Shown piece by piece: positions 39,599-47,850 of a stretch of DNA of 55,003 nt. The DNA comes from Sulfuritalea sp. (GTDB taxonomy: Bacteria; Pseudomonadota; Gammaproteobacteria; Burkholderiales; Rhodocyclaceae), in contig JADJQA010000035.1 of NCBI GenBank assembly GCA_016712985.1, forward strand, positions 1 through 55,003, in the 5' to 3' direction. A program made the translations under genes and the position numbers. Numbering within the stretch: position 1 is the stretch's first letter; each line of letters opens with the position of its first letter. The notes below the pieces were generated by a model that saw only the letters and a list, made by a program, of their open reading frames with translations, did not search any database and was not told the origin of the DNA.

Positions 39599-40786
39599 CT
39601 ACTTGACGCTCTCGGCCAATTCGAAGATCGGCAGGTACATCAATATCACGATGCCGCCGACGATGGCGCCGATGATCACCATCATCAAAGGTTCGGCCAG
39701 GCGGATCAACCGGTCGAGGTAGTCACCGACTTCCTCATCGAGAAAGTCCGCCGCGCGCTCCATCATTTCGCCCATGCGCCCGGAGCGCTCGCCTGCCGCA
39801 AAAAGACGATCGGCCACGCTGGTGGTCAGGCCCTGCTCGCGCAGCGCGGCGGACAAGGTGTGGCCTTCGCGCACGGCCGCCATGGCGCCGTCCAGCCCGG
39901 TGCGGGCCGCCACCGACAGCAGAACCCGCACCATTTCCATTGCCCTCAGGGCAGGAATACCGCCGCGCAGCAGCAAGCCGAGGGAACGATACAGGCGCGC
40001 CATCTGGTATTGCCGGAGGCGGACACCAATGCCGGGCAGGTCCCAGGCACGGCTCGCCGCCCAGACCCGGACGGCTTTCCTCGTCGCGACAAAGCCAATG
40101 GCAGCCAGCGACGCCGCGCCGAGCAACGCGGCAGCCAGCGGATGCCCGGATACCAGCAGCCCAAAGCGGATAACGGCGCCCGACAGGACCGGCATCTGGT
40201 CCAGTCGATCGACAAAAACCACGCTGAAACGCGGCACCACATAGGTCAGCAGAAACACCGTCACCAGGCCGCCCAGTGCAGTCAGCACGGCAGGGTAGAT
40301 CAGTGCGCTGCCGAGCCGGCTGCGCAGCGCCTTGAACTGTTGTTCGTAGGCGATGAAACGCGTGAGCGCCTCGCCCACCTCTCCGGTCTGCTCGCTGGCT
40401 TCTATCGCGGCGCGGAAAAGCGCGGGGAAGATCTCCTCGTGCCGCTGCAGGGCGCGGGAAAACGACAATCCCGTTCGCAGGCTGTCGCCCAGGTCGGCCA
40501 GCACCCGCCGCACCGGCTCTTCCGGCTCCTTGTCGCGCAAGGCATCGATGCATTCGACCAGCGTCAGGCCGGCATCCAGCAGCGACTTCAGTCCTCTGGC
40601 GAACAGCAGCAAGGGGAAGCGCCTGCCTGTCGCATGACTTGGCTTCCAGCCCGCCACTGCCTTGGCCGAGAGGATCTCCCAACCCTGTGCGGCATAGACG
40701 GCCCGTGCCTCGTCCATGCCGGCCGCATCGCATTCGAGCGCTTTCACCCCGTCTTCTTCACGAAACAGCTTGAGTTGGAAGCGCAC
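39599..40786 (-). CDS. gspF: GspF-like inner-membrane platform protein
   Basis: The 395-residue protein shows the duplicated T2SS-F domains with helices near residues 165-190, 215-235 and 365-390. A motif of the first repeat is F-S-R-A-L-Q-R-H-E-E-I-F-P-A-L-F-R-A-A-I-E-A-S-E; in the second the matching stretch is A-D-R-L-F-A-A-G-E-R-S-G-R-M. It is the polytopic core around which the ATPase extrudes pseudopilins. It ends three bases before the GTG start of the ATPase gene and follows the major pseudopilin gene by 14 bases. The gene appears intact. Confidence 0.92.
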   Translation of the reverse strand: MRFQLKLFREEDGVKALECDAAGMDEARAVYAAQGWEILSAKAVAGWKPSHATGRRFPLLLFARGLKSLLDAGLTLVECIDALRDKEPEEPVRRVLADLGDSLRTGLSFSRALQRHEEIFPALFRAAIEASEQTGEVGEALTRFIAYEQQFKALRSRLGSALIYPAVLTALGGLVTVFLLTYVVPRFSVVFVDRLDQMPVLSGAVIRFGLLVSGHPLAAALLGAASLAAIGFVATRKAVRVWAASRAWDLPGIGVRLRQYQMARLYRSLGLLLRGGIPALRAMEMVRVLLSVAARTGLDGAMAAVREGHTLSAALREQGLTTSVADRLFAAGERSGRMGEMMERAADFLDEEVGDYLDRLIRLAEPLMMVIIGAIVGGIVILMYLPIFELAESVK

Positions 40787-40800
40787 GATCAGTCCGCGGT

Positions 40801-41235
40801 TCAGTTTGCGATATCCGCGGCTTCACCCTCGCCGCCGGGCTGGCCATCCTTGCCAAGGGACAGGATATCGAAGTCGCCGCGCTGGCCGGGCGCACGGTAG
40901 ATGTAAGGGTTGCCCCAGGGGTCCGCGGGGGGCTCTTTCTTCAAGTAGGGTCCATGCCATTTGGGTTCGTTGGCGGGCTTCACGAAAAGCGCCGCCAGGC
41001 CCTGCTCGGTGGTCGGGAAATGACCGGTGTCGATGCGGTACAACTCGACCGATTTCTCGAATGCGTCGATCTGCGCTCGTGCGGCCTTGATCTCCGACTT
41101 GCCGATCTGGGAAAAATAACGCGGGCCGACATAACCGACCAGCAGGCCGATGATGACCATGACAACCAGAAGTTCGAGCAAGGTGAAGCCACGGCTGCGT
41201 GATCGTGTGACTGGCGGGTCCATGGGCTTTTCCAT
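40801..41235 (-). CDS. gspG: GspG-like major pseudopilin
   Basis: The 144-residue protein has a short basic leader and the prepilin site R-G-F-T-L-L-E-L-L-V-V-M-V-I-I-G-L-L (cleavage after the Gly, Glu at mature position 5). The C-terminal region is the calcium-binding pseudopilin fold, with T-T-E-Q-G-L-A-A-L, then W-G-P-Y-L-K-like and D-P-W-G-N-P-Y-I-Y-R-A-P-G-Q-R-G-D-F-D-I-L-S-L-G-K-D-G motifs. That makes it a genuine GspG rather than a type IV pilin. It needs a prepilin peptidase, which is not encoded here. It heads the - strand secretion operon, divergent from the three minor pseudopilin genes. Confidence 0.93.
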   Translation of the reverse strand: MEKPMDPPVTRSRSRGFTLLELLVVMVIIGLLVGYVGPRYFSQIGKSEIKAARAQIDAFEKSVELYRIDTGHFPTTEQGLAALFVKPANEPKWHGPYLKKEPPADPWGNPYIYRAPGQRGDFDILSLGKDGQPGGEGEAADIAN

Positions 41236-41377
41236 TTCGAGCGGGGAGAACGCGACTGTTTCGACAGCGGGACTCTAGCAGGAGGCGGCGGCATTCTTGA
41301 CATCGACGTCGGGCGTCCCATCCTCTTGTATGCAAGTGTTTGATTCTACTTGATCGGATATTGTATCGGTCTCCGCA

Positions 41378-41391
41378 GGGGGGGGGGGGGG
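41378..41391. repeat. Fourteen-G homopolymer in divergent promoter region
   Basis: An uninterrupted run of 14 G lies between gspG (- strand) and the first minor pseudopilin (+ strand), in a 247-bp region otherwise without genes. Such tracts can vary by slipped-strand pairing and alter promoter spacing, but they are also the weakest spots of long-read assemblies. Confidence 0.6.
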
Positions 41392-41482
41392 CGGACCACC
41401 GACCCACGGAAGCACCAAACCGCGGCATGGAGGCCTACAACACCCACGGGAACCCATTCCATGGCGGGTATCATTGCGAACC

Positions 41483-42010
41483 ATGCCAAGCCATTTCGCC
41501 GATTACCGATCTCTCACCTCCGGGTTATGTGGCTGTTCCGGCCGACCTGTGCGGGGTTTCACCTTGGTCGAGATGGTCGTTGTGGTGGCGATCGTCGGCA
41601 TCCTTGCGGCAGCCGCCATTCCCCTGGTGGCGCTGGGCGAGCAGCGCCTGAAGGAACGAGAGTTGCGCCATGCCTTGCGGGAGATCCGCCAGGCGATCGA
41701 TGCGTACCGGAAAGCAGGCGACGAAGGCCGTATTGCGCGCAAGGTGAACGAGTCTGGCTACCCGCCTTCGCTCACTGTGCTGGTCGATGGCGTGCCCGAC
41801 CTCAGGAGTCCGACTGGGGCGCGGATCTATTTCTTGCGGCGAATGCCTGCGGATCCCTTTGCCGCCCCCGGCTTGGGCCAGGACGAGATCTGGGGTTTGC
41901 GCAGCTATGCCAGCCCGCCGGGCGAACCGAAGCCGGGCGATGATGTCTTCGACGTGTATTCACAGAGCCAGGGAACCGGCAGCAATGGCATTTCATACCG
42001 CAACTGGTAG
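41483..42010 (+). CDS. Minor pseudopilin 1
   Basis: The protein (175 residues from ATG 41483) has an unusually long leader before the prepilin site R-G-F-T-L-V-E-M-V-V-V-V-A-I-V-G-I-L. Helix residues follow, then a globular part with Y-P-P-S-L-T-V-L-V-D-G-V and D-P-F-A-A-P. The type II pseudopilin signature and GspG-like D-P-F motif are clear; which minor pseudopilin it corresponds to is not. The leader of about 24 residues may mean the true start is further in, but no better start codon with a ribosome site is visible. Its end overlaps the next pseudopilin by 26 bases. Confidence 0.85.
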   Translation: MPSHFADYRSLTSGLCGCSGRPVRGFTLVEMVVVVAIVGILAAAAIPLVALGEQRLKERELRHALREIRQAIDAYRKAGDEGRIARKVNESGYPPSLTVLVDGVPDLRSPTGARIYFLRRMPADPFAAPGLGQDEIWGLRSYASPPGEPKPGDDVFDVYSQSQGTGSNGISYRNW

Positions 42011-42428
42011 GCATGGCAAGGCCCTGCGCGGCTTCACGCTGATCGAAATGCTCGTGGTCATGGCGATCATCGCAACGCTGCTGTCGATTGCCGCCCCGCG
42101 CTATTTCCGCTCCACCGACGATGCGCGTGAGGCCGCCCTCAAGTCAGACCTGCGCACGCTGCGCGAAGCCATAGACCACTACCACGCCGATCGCGGCAGC
42201 TATCCGGAAGTGCTCGACGACCTGGTGGAGAAGCGCTACCTGCGAGTCATTCCGGTCGATCCGATCGCCGGCGACGCCTGGACCCTGATTCCGCCTCCCG
42301 TCCCGGCGCAGGCCAGCGTTCCCGCGACACCGACCAGCTTGCCAGCCGCCGCACCCACGGGTATCTATGACGTGCGCAGCGGGGCGAGCGGTACCACGCG
42401 CGATGGCCAGCCTTACCAGAACCTCTAG
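41985..42428 (+). CDS. Minor pseudopilin 2
   Basis: The 147-residue protein has the prepilin site R-G-F-T-L-I-E-M-L-V-V-M-A-I-I-A-T-L-L near residues 16-34. The globular domain contains R-E-A-I-D-H-Y-H-A-D-R-G-S-Y-P and R-V-I-P-V-D-P-I, followed by a Pro/Ala-rich insert and a Y-D-V-R-S-G-A end. The last motif is the common pseudopilin tail. Its ATG lies inside the preceding gene and its stop inside the next, so the three pseudopilins are translationally linked. It probably joins the pseudopilus tip or shaft. Confidence 0.88.
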   Translation: MAFHTATGRHGKALRGFTLIEMLVVMAIIATLLSIAAPRYFRSTDDAREAALKSDLRTLREAIDHYHADRGSYPEVLDDLVEKRYLRVIPVDPIAGDAWTLIPPPVPAQASVPATPTSLPAAAPTGIYDVRSGASGTTRDGQPYQNL

Positions 42429-42939
42429 CAGTCGGTTCCCGGCCGGGTTCACTTATGTCGGCCTGCTGTTTGCAATCGTCTTCTTCGGCCTGGGGTCGGT
42501 CGGCGCAGCCAGGGTGCTGGCCGCGTCGGAGCGCGCCGAACGCGAGGCCGAATTGCTGTTTGTCGGCAACCAGTTTCGTCAGGCCATCGGCTCCTACTAC
42601 AGCACCAGTCCCGGTGTCCCGCGCTATCCGGAGAAACTGGAGGACCTGCTTCTCGATCCACGCTTTCCAACAACCAGAAGGCATCTGCGCAAGATCCATG
42701 TTGACCCGATCACGGCAAAGGCCGAGTGGGGTCTGGTCAGGGCACCGCAGGGCGGCATCATGGGTGTGCATAGCCTGTCCGAAAGGGAACCGATGAAGCG
42801 TGCGAACTTCGATTTTGCCGACCAGGGGTTCGAGGAAGCCGCGAAGCGGGTCACCGGTCAACCCTACAGTTATCGGGAATGGCAGTTTGTGTTTCTGCCG
42901 GCAAGCCAGACATCGGCGGCGCCGGCTGTGAGGCGTTAG
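42403..42939 (+). CDS. Minor pseudopilin 3
   Basis: The 178-residue protein has a degenerate prepilin site A-G-F-T-Y-V-G-L-L-F-A-I-V-F-F-G-L-G: Glu at mature position 5 is replaced by Gly, as in GspK-type tip subunits. A helix A-S-E-R-A-E-R-E-A-E-L-L-F-V-G-N-Q-F follows and then Y-P-x-x-L-E-D-L-L-L-D and D-P-I-T motifs. Loss of Glu5 is typical of a subunit placed at the pseudopilus tip. The stop overlaps by four bases the end of the convergent brnA-like gene, so the toxin-antitoxin module abuts this operon directly. Confidence 0.82.
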   Translation: MASLTRTSSSRFPAGFTYVGLLFAIVFFGLGSVGAARVLAASERAEREAELLFVGNQFRQAIGSYYSTSPGVPRYPEKLEDLLLDPRFPTTRRHLRKIHVDPITAKAEWGLVRAPQGGIMGVHSLSEREPMKRANFDFADQGFEEAAKRVTGQPYSYREWQFVFLPASQTSAAPAVRR

Positions 42940-43283
42940 CCAGTCGCGGTCCGTGACCCGGCGTCGCGCGCCAGTTCCTCGCGGAGTACTCGGCGCAGGT
43001 CAGACTCAAGGTGTCCGGTTTCGATCACCCGGCGCAGGGTGTCGTTAATTATGGTCTGGTAGCCGCGCTCGCCGGCCAGCGCCTTGAAGTGTTCCACGAT
43101 GGGCACGTCAAGCATGATGTTGATGCGCAGCTTGCCCACGCGAGCGCGAACTGCCGCCTGCCATTCCGCCCGACTGACATCCTTGCCGGCCACGCGCAGA
43201 CTGGCGCGATCGAAGTCGGCCTGAGTCAGCTTCGGCGGGTCGTCAGAAGTAGCCGGCGTTTTTGTAGAAGAGGTCGATTTCAT
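42936..43283 (-). CDS. brnA: BrnA-type antitoxin
   Basis: The protein of about 115 residues has a disordered Ser/Thr-rich N-terminus, the L-T-Q-A-D-F-D-R-A segment and a C-terminal ribbon-helix-helix region (I-N-I-M-L-D-V-P-I-V-E-H-F-K-A, then G-Y-Q-T-I-I-N-D-T-L-R-R-V-I). BrnA antitoxins bind BrnT and repress the operon through this domain. The chosen ATG at 43283 overlaps the end of brnT by 41 bases; the family match rests on that order and on the R-I-N-I-M-L-D-x-x-V motif. It lies immediately downstream of brnT, the usual arrangement. Confidence 0.8.
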   Translation of the reverse strand: MKSTSSTKTPATSDDPPKLTQADFDRASLRVAGKDVSRAEWQAAVRARVGKLRINIMLDVPIVEHFKALAGERGYQTIINDTLRRVIETGHLESDLRRVLREELARDAGSRTATG

Positions 43284-43521
43284 CGCTGTCTGCCTTGCGC
43301 ATGGAGATAATGCGGATTGTCTCGTCGGATTCGACATGAACGATGAGCACCACCAGACAATCCAGAAGGCCGATGCCGATCATACGCTGTTCGCCATAGC
43401 TCGCCCGATCATCCTCGATCAACACCAACGGCCCGACAAAGGCCTTTGCTGCATCGGCGAAATCCAGCCCATGTTTTCTCAGGTTGGCCTGCCGCTTGGC
43501 TTCGTCCCATGTATAGCGCAT
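43243..43521 (-). CDS. brnT: BrnT-type ribonuclease toxin
   Basis: The 92-residue protein has the BrnT pattern: W-D-E-A-K-R-Q-A-N-L-R-K-H-G-L-D-F-A-D-A-A-K-A-F at the N-terminus and R-I-I-S-M-R-K-A-D near residue 72. BrnT folds like RelE and cuts RNA, stopping translation until BrnA neutralises it. The ATG at 43521 lies about one base from the predicted transcription start, so the message may be leaderless. The module separates the pseudopilin operon from the nucleotide-sugar genes. Confidence 0.88.
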   Translation of the reverse strand: MRYTWDEAKRQANLRKHGLDFADAAKAFVGPLVLIEDDRASYGEQRMIGIGLLDCLVVLIVHVESDETIRIISMRKADSDEIDLFYKNAGYF

Positions 43522-43528
43522 GGCTTGT

Positions 43529-43556
43529 ATAATACACATTGCAATATGTATGTCAA
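43529..43556 (-). promoter_or_regulatory. brnTA promoter and operator
   Basis: On the - strand a perfect -35 TTGACA (43556-43551) and a -10 TATTAT (43534-43529) are 16 bp apart. Transcription would begin near 43522, at the brnT ATG. ATTGCAAT at 43538-43545 is a palindrome between the two hexamers, and a near-palindrome TGTATAATACA overlaps the -10; both are candidate BrnA sites. Confidence 0.65.
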
Positions 43557-43666
43557 TCAACAGGCCATTTGCCCGCAATAGCCCGGCACCGGAAACGATA
43601 AAATTACATTGCTCCTGCCCGTCGCGTGGCAACATGCAGCGCCGATTCCCAACGAAAGGATATTCA

Positions 43667-44974
43667 GTGAACGAGAAAACCAAAACGAAAGACATATGTG
43701 TTGCCGTTGTCGGTCTCGGCTATGTCGGATTGCCCCTGGCGGTCGAGTTCGGGAAGAAGTACGTAACCATCGGTTATGACCTGTCGGAGGTCAAGATCGC
43801 AAGCTACAAGAACCACTGCGACCCGACCGGGGAGGTCAGTGCGGCGGATCTCAAGGCGGCGACCAGGCTTACCGTCACCACGGATCCCGCCAGCATTGCC
43901 AATGCTGATTTCATCATCGTGGCGGTACCCACGCCGGTCGATGGAGCGCACATTCCCGATTTTTCACCCCTGGTCGGTTCATCAACCACCGTTGGCAAAC
44001 ACATGAAAAAGGGCGCTACCGTCGTGTATGAATCCACGGTTTACCCGGGAGCCACCGAAGAAGTCTGCATCCCCTTGCTGGAAGAGCACTCCGGGATGAA
44101 GTGGCTGCGGGATTTCCACGTCGGCTATTCGCCGGAGCGGGTAAATCCCGGCGACAAGGAACGCACCATCACCAAGATCGTCAAGGTGGTTTCCGGCGAT
44201 GACGGACCCACGTCTGAAGCGGTCGCCAATCTATACGCTTCGGTGATTATGGCCGGGGTGCATAGAGCCAGCAGCATCAAGGTGGCGGAAGCGGCAAAGG
44301 TCATCGAGAATACACAGCGTGACCTCAACATTGCGCTGATGAACGAATTGGCATTGATTTTCGACAAGATCGGCATCGACACCCTGGAAGTGTTGCAAGC
44401 CGCCGGCACGAAGTGGAACTTCCTGCCGTTCCGACCTGGATTAGTCGGCGGGCACTGCATCGGGGTGGATCCGTACTACCTGACGCACAAGGCCGAGATG
44501 CTCGGCTAGAACCCGCAGGTGATCCTGGCCGGGCGCCGCATCAACGACGGTATGGCGGCCTACGTGGCGCAGCAGACCGTGAAGCACATGATCGCCAACG
44601 GCAGCGCGGTCAAAGGTGCCAAGGTTATCGTTCTCGGCCTGACCTTCAAGGAAAATTGCCCCGACCTGCGCAACTCCAAGGTTGCTGATCTGGTGAAGGA
44701 ACTGCGGTCCTTCGGCTGTGATGTCGCGGTGCACGATCCGATTGCCGAGTCGGCGGAAGCGGAACATGAATACGGCATCCGCCTGACGGCCTGGGACGAT
44801 TTGCCTGGCGCGGCCGATGCCCTGGTCGCGGCGGTCTCGCACCGCGAGTATATGGCGATGCCTCTGGCGGACTTGACGCGCAAGCTCAAGCCGAATGCGG
44901 TTTTCGCCGACGTAAAATCGGCCTACGATGCGAAAGTCATAGCAGCCCAGGGTTACAAGTTGTGGCGGCTGTAG
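43667..44974 (+). CDS. UDP-N-acetylhexosamine 6-dehydrogenase (WbpO/TviB-like) with internal amber codon
   Basis: The gene covers 435 codons of a UDP-glucose/GDP-mannose dehydrogenase family enzyme: NAD site V-V-G-L-G-Y-V-G-L-P-L-A, V-A-V-P-T-P-V, Y-S-P-E-R-V-N-P-G and the catalytic Cys 264 in G-G-H-C-I-G-V-D-P-Y-Y-L. It would oxidise a UDP-HexNAc to the uronic acid. GTG 43667 follows AAAGGA by six bases. At 44507-44509 codon 281 is TAG where Tyr is expected (M-L-G-[Y]-N-P-Q-V-I-L), and the same frame then continues cleanly to 44974. This is a one-base substitution, either a true nonsense mutation or a base-call error. The enzyme is otherwise complete. Confidence 0.85.
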
Positions 44975-45077
44975 CGATCACGGTGACTGCCGTCGATCCT
45001 GGTGATGAAACTTGCCTCACCGGCCCAAACCGGTGTCCATCTGTTCGCCTATTGAGTCCGGTTTCGTGGCGTGTCCC

Positions 45078-46164
45078 ATGCTGACAGCCAGCGCCTATGA
45101 GACTGTGAAAGAGACCATCCGGGCGACGCCGCGAACCTGGCTGGTCACCGGCGCCGCCGGATTCATCGGCAGCAACTTGCTCGAGACCTTGCTGAGCCTG
45201 AATCAGCGCGTCATCGGTCTGGACAATTTCGCCACCGGGCACCGCCAAAACCTGCAGGCGGCTTTGGATGATGCCGGCCAGTCGCATGGCTGGATCCGCC
45301 GCTCACGCAGCGATCTGGAATCTCTATACTGTTTCATCGAGGGCGACATCAGAAACCCCGAAACCTGTCGGCAGGCCATGACCTGGCAAAGCGGGTCCCG
45401 GTCCCTCCCCGTCGACTACGTCTTGCACCAGGCGGCCCTTGGCAGCGTACCACGGTCGATCGAGGATCCGATTGCGACCAACCAGGCGAACATAGACGGG
45501 TTCCTCAACATGCTTGTCGCCGCGCGTGACGCAAAGGTCCGGCGCTTCGTCACGCCGCGAGCAGTTCCACCTATGGCGATCACCCCGGATTGCCCAAGGT
45601 CGAGGACCAGATCGGCAAGCCACTGTCACCCTATGCCGTCACCAAGTACGTGAATGAGCTGTATGCCGATGTGTTCGCGCGTACCTATGGCTTCAAGACC
45701 ATTGGCCTGCGCTATTTCAATATCTTCGGCAAGCGACAGGATCCCAACGGCGCCTATGCAGCGGTAATCCCGAAATGGATCGCTGCCATGATCAACAACC
45801 AGCCTGTGCATATCAACGGCGACGGCGAAACCAGTCGGGACTTCTGCTATATCGCCAATACCATCCAGGGCAAATCTGCTCGCCGCCGCAACCGAGAATC
45901 CTGATGCCGTCAATCAGGTCCAACGTTGCCGTGGGAGATCGAACCACACTCAACGATCTGTGTGGCTTTCTGGTCAGGAACCTTGGCGTGAGCTACCCTC
46001 ACCTGACTGACTACAAACCAAACTATCGGGATTTTCGTGCAGGCGACGTGCGCCATTCCTTGGCCGACATCAGCAAGGCAGCCAAGCTCCTGGGCTACGT
46101 TCCGAGTCACCGTATTGACCAAGGGCTTCAGGAATCCCTGGCGTGGTATGTCGACCACGTTTGA
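45078..46164 (+). CDS. UDP-GlcNAc(A) C4-epimerase (WbpP/TviC-like), several frameshifts
   Basis: This extended short-chain dehydrogenase/epimerase starts at ATG 45078 and has W-L-V-T-G-A-A-G-F-I-G-S-N-L, L-D-N-F-A-T-G-H, H-Q-A-A-L-G-S-V-P-R-S-I and, after a frame change, S-P-Y-A-V-T-K-Y-V-N-E-L (catalytic Y-x-x-x-K). Three indels are needed: a missing T near 45553 (gives Y-A-A-S-S-S-T-Y-G-D), an extra G near 45866 (gives Q-A-N-L-L-A-A-A-T) and two missing bases near 45932 (gives V-Y-N-V-A-V-G-D). With these repaired it is a full-length enzyme of about 360 residues. It pairs with the preceding dehydrogenase to make a UDP-HexNAc uronic acid. Confidence 0.82.
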
Positions 46165-46228
46165 GATGCCTTGGAAAGTTATTCAGGCTCGATTTCGGAG
46201 CGCGTTTCCGGATCAAGTCCGATGCCCG

Positions 46229-46249
46229 TCCCCGGATCATGTCCGGGGC
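46229..46249. repeat. REP-like palindrome
   Basis: TCCCCGGATCATGTCCGGGG is a nearly perfect palindrome, preceded by a related half element GGATCAAGTCC at 46210-46220. It belongs with the elements at 9196-9214 and 14060-14080. It lies between the epimerase and the glycosyltransferase and may serve as a 3' stabiliser or terminator. Confidence 0.55.
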
Positions 46250-46294
46250 TCGTCATTCCGGCTTGCGCCGAAATGACCATTCAACTGAGTTCGC

Positions 46295-47455
46295 ATGGTT
46301 CTGCCTGACGATCCTCGACCACTGGTTGTCCACGTCATTTTCCGCTTCGATGTGGGCGGACTGGAGAATGGCGTTGTCAATCTGATCAACCACATGCCCG
46401 AAGAGGCCTATCGTCATGCGATCATTGCCCTGACCGAGGTCACGGATTTTCGCCAGCGCATCAAGCGCAGCGATGTTCGGTTCATCAGCCTGCACAAGCC
46501 GGCGGGCCACCTGTTCCGGCTTTATCCGCGCCTGTTTCGGCTTTTCCGCGAACTGCGACCGGCCATTGTTCATAGTCGCAACCTTGCGGCGCTGGAAGTC
46601 ACCGCGCCGGCCTGGGCGGCCGGCGTGCCAGTGCGCATCCACGGCGAGCACGGGCGTGATGTCGGCGATCTGGATGGCTCGAATCGAAAGTACCAGCGGG
46701 TACGGCGGCTCTACAACCCGTTCGTTAGCCACTTTATCGCTCTCTCGCGCGATCTCGAAGGCTATTTGACAGAGCGCGTTGGCATCCCGGTACGCAAAGT
46801 GACGCAGATCTACAACGGGGTCGACGCCAGCCGATTCCATCCCGCCGAAGGGCTGCCAGACATCTCGGGCTGCCCGTTCCGGCGGCCGGAGCACTGGCTG
46901 GTCGGTACCGTCGGGCGGATGCAGACTGTCAAGGATCAGACCCTGCTGGCACGTGCCTTCATCCGCGCTCTCGAACTCGATCCCTCGCTGAAGACGCGAC
47001 TTCGTTTGGTCATGGTCGGCGAGGGTCCGTTGCGCACAGAGGCCCTGCAACTGCTGGCGCAGGCCGGTGTTGCCGACCTGGCCTGGCTGCCGGGCGAGCG
47101 CCACGATGTCCCGGATATCCTGCGCGGCCTCGACTGCTTCGTTCTGCCCTCGCTGGCCGAGGGTATTTCCAACACCATTCTCGAGGCCATGGCTTCCGGT
47201 CTGCCAGTCATTGCCACACGAGTCGGCGGCAGCCCGGAACTCATTGTCGAGGGCCAAAGCGGCGAATTGGTACCCGTCAGCGATGCCGAGGCGATGGCGC
47301 GCGCCCTCGCCGGCTATGCCACCAGCCCGGAGCGCGCTCGCGCGGCGGGGCGAGAGGGCAGGGTGGAAGTCGAGCGACGCTTCAGCATGGAGGCTATGGT
47401 AGGGGCGTATCGGGGGCTGTACGATCAAACGTTGAAGGTGGTATCCCGCGAATGA
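46295..47455 (+). CDS. XrtA-system glycosyltransferase (TIGR03088-like)
   Basis: The 386-residue GT4 glycosyltransferase has the N-terminal H-V-I-F-R-F-D-V-G-G-L-E-N-G-V-V-N-L loop characteristic of this XrtA-linked group, H-G-E-H-G-R-D near residue 110 and the donor-binding stretch P-S-L-A-E-G-I-S-N-T-I-L-E-A-M-A-S-G near 290. It would add a sugar to the lipid-linked repeat unit. It usually neighbours the XrtA amidotransferase, which here lies 1.2 kb downstream beyond an inserted toxin-antitoxin-like pair. The gene is intact. Confidence 0.92.
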   Translation: MVLPDDPRPLVVHVIFRFDVGGLENGVVNLINHMPEEAYRHAIIALTEVTDFRQRIKRSDVRFISLHKPAGHLFRLYPRLFRLFRELRPAIVHSRNLAALEVTAPAWAAGVPVRIHGEHGRDVGDLDGSNRKYQRVRRLYNPFVSHFIALSRDLEGYLTERVGIPVRKVTQIYNGVDASRFHPAEGLPDISGCPFRRPEHWLVGTVGRMQTVKDQTLLARAFIRALELDPSLKTRLRLVMVGEGPLRTEALQLLAQAGVADLAWLPGERHDVPDILRGLDCFVLPSLAEGISNTILEAMASGLPVIATRVGGSPELIVEGQSGELVPVSDAEAMARALAGYATSPERARAAGREGRVEVERRFSMEAMVGAYRGLYDQTLKVVSRE

Positions 47456-47614
47456 TCCCGTCGGGAATCAACGTATACTCGGCAAGCCATTGCTGATCGA
47501 TCGGCAACGATCCTGATGGCGATGCTCCTCTACGAATGAACGACCCCCAACGCACCCCCGGCGTTATCGCAGCGTTTAGGTGGTGATCTAGCGACCCTTG
47601 GCCCCAAACTTTGA

Positions 47615-47850
47615 ATGCCCGCCGTGTTACATCGACACCTCAACCATCAGGACTTCACCCTGGCAGCCATCGACGACGTAATCTCGCGCGGTCGATGGGG
47701 GGATTGGGCCGACTTGCGCCGGGCGGCGCTTCAGGATCGGTCTTTGCTGGACAAGGTGGAGCGCATCTGTCGTCCAAGCTTGTCGATCCCTATGCTCAGC
47801 GTTACCACTTCTGGATGCACTATGCCGAAAGACACCGCGCCCCTGCCTGA
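47615..47850 (+). CDS. Probable antitoxin partner of nucleotidyltransferase toxin, frameshifted
   Basis: The frame from ATG 47615 encodes H-L-N-H-Q-D-F-T-L-A-A-I-D-D-V-I-S-R-G-R-W-G-D-W-A-D-L-R-R-A-A, then loses sense near 47773. The +1-shifted frame continues K-L-V-D-P-Y-A-Q-R-Y-H-F-W-M-H-Y-A-E-R-H to a stop at 47850, so one indel splits a protein of about 79 residues. I do not recognise a named family, but small genes of this kind precede AbiEii-like nucleotidyltransferases. Its end overlaps the next gene by 29 bases, consistent with a two-gene module. Confidence 0.5.

Noticed and set aside
44507..44509. Amber codon as a site for pyrrolysine insertion
   Set aside because: Nothing suggests Pyl machinery, and the expected residue is an ordinary Tyr; a base change is simpler.
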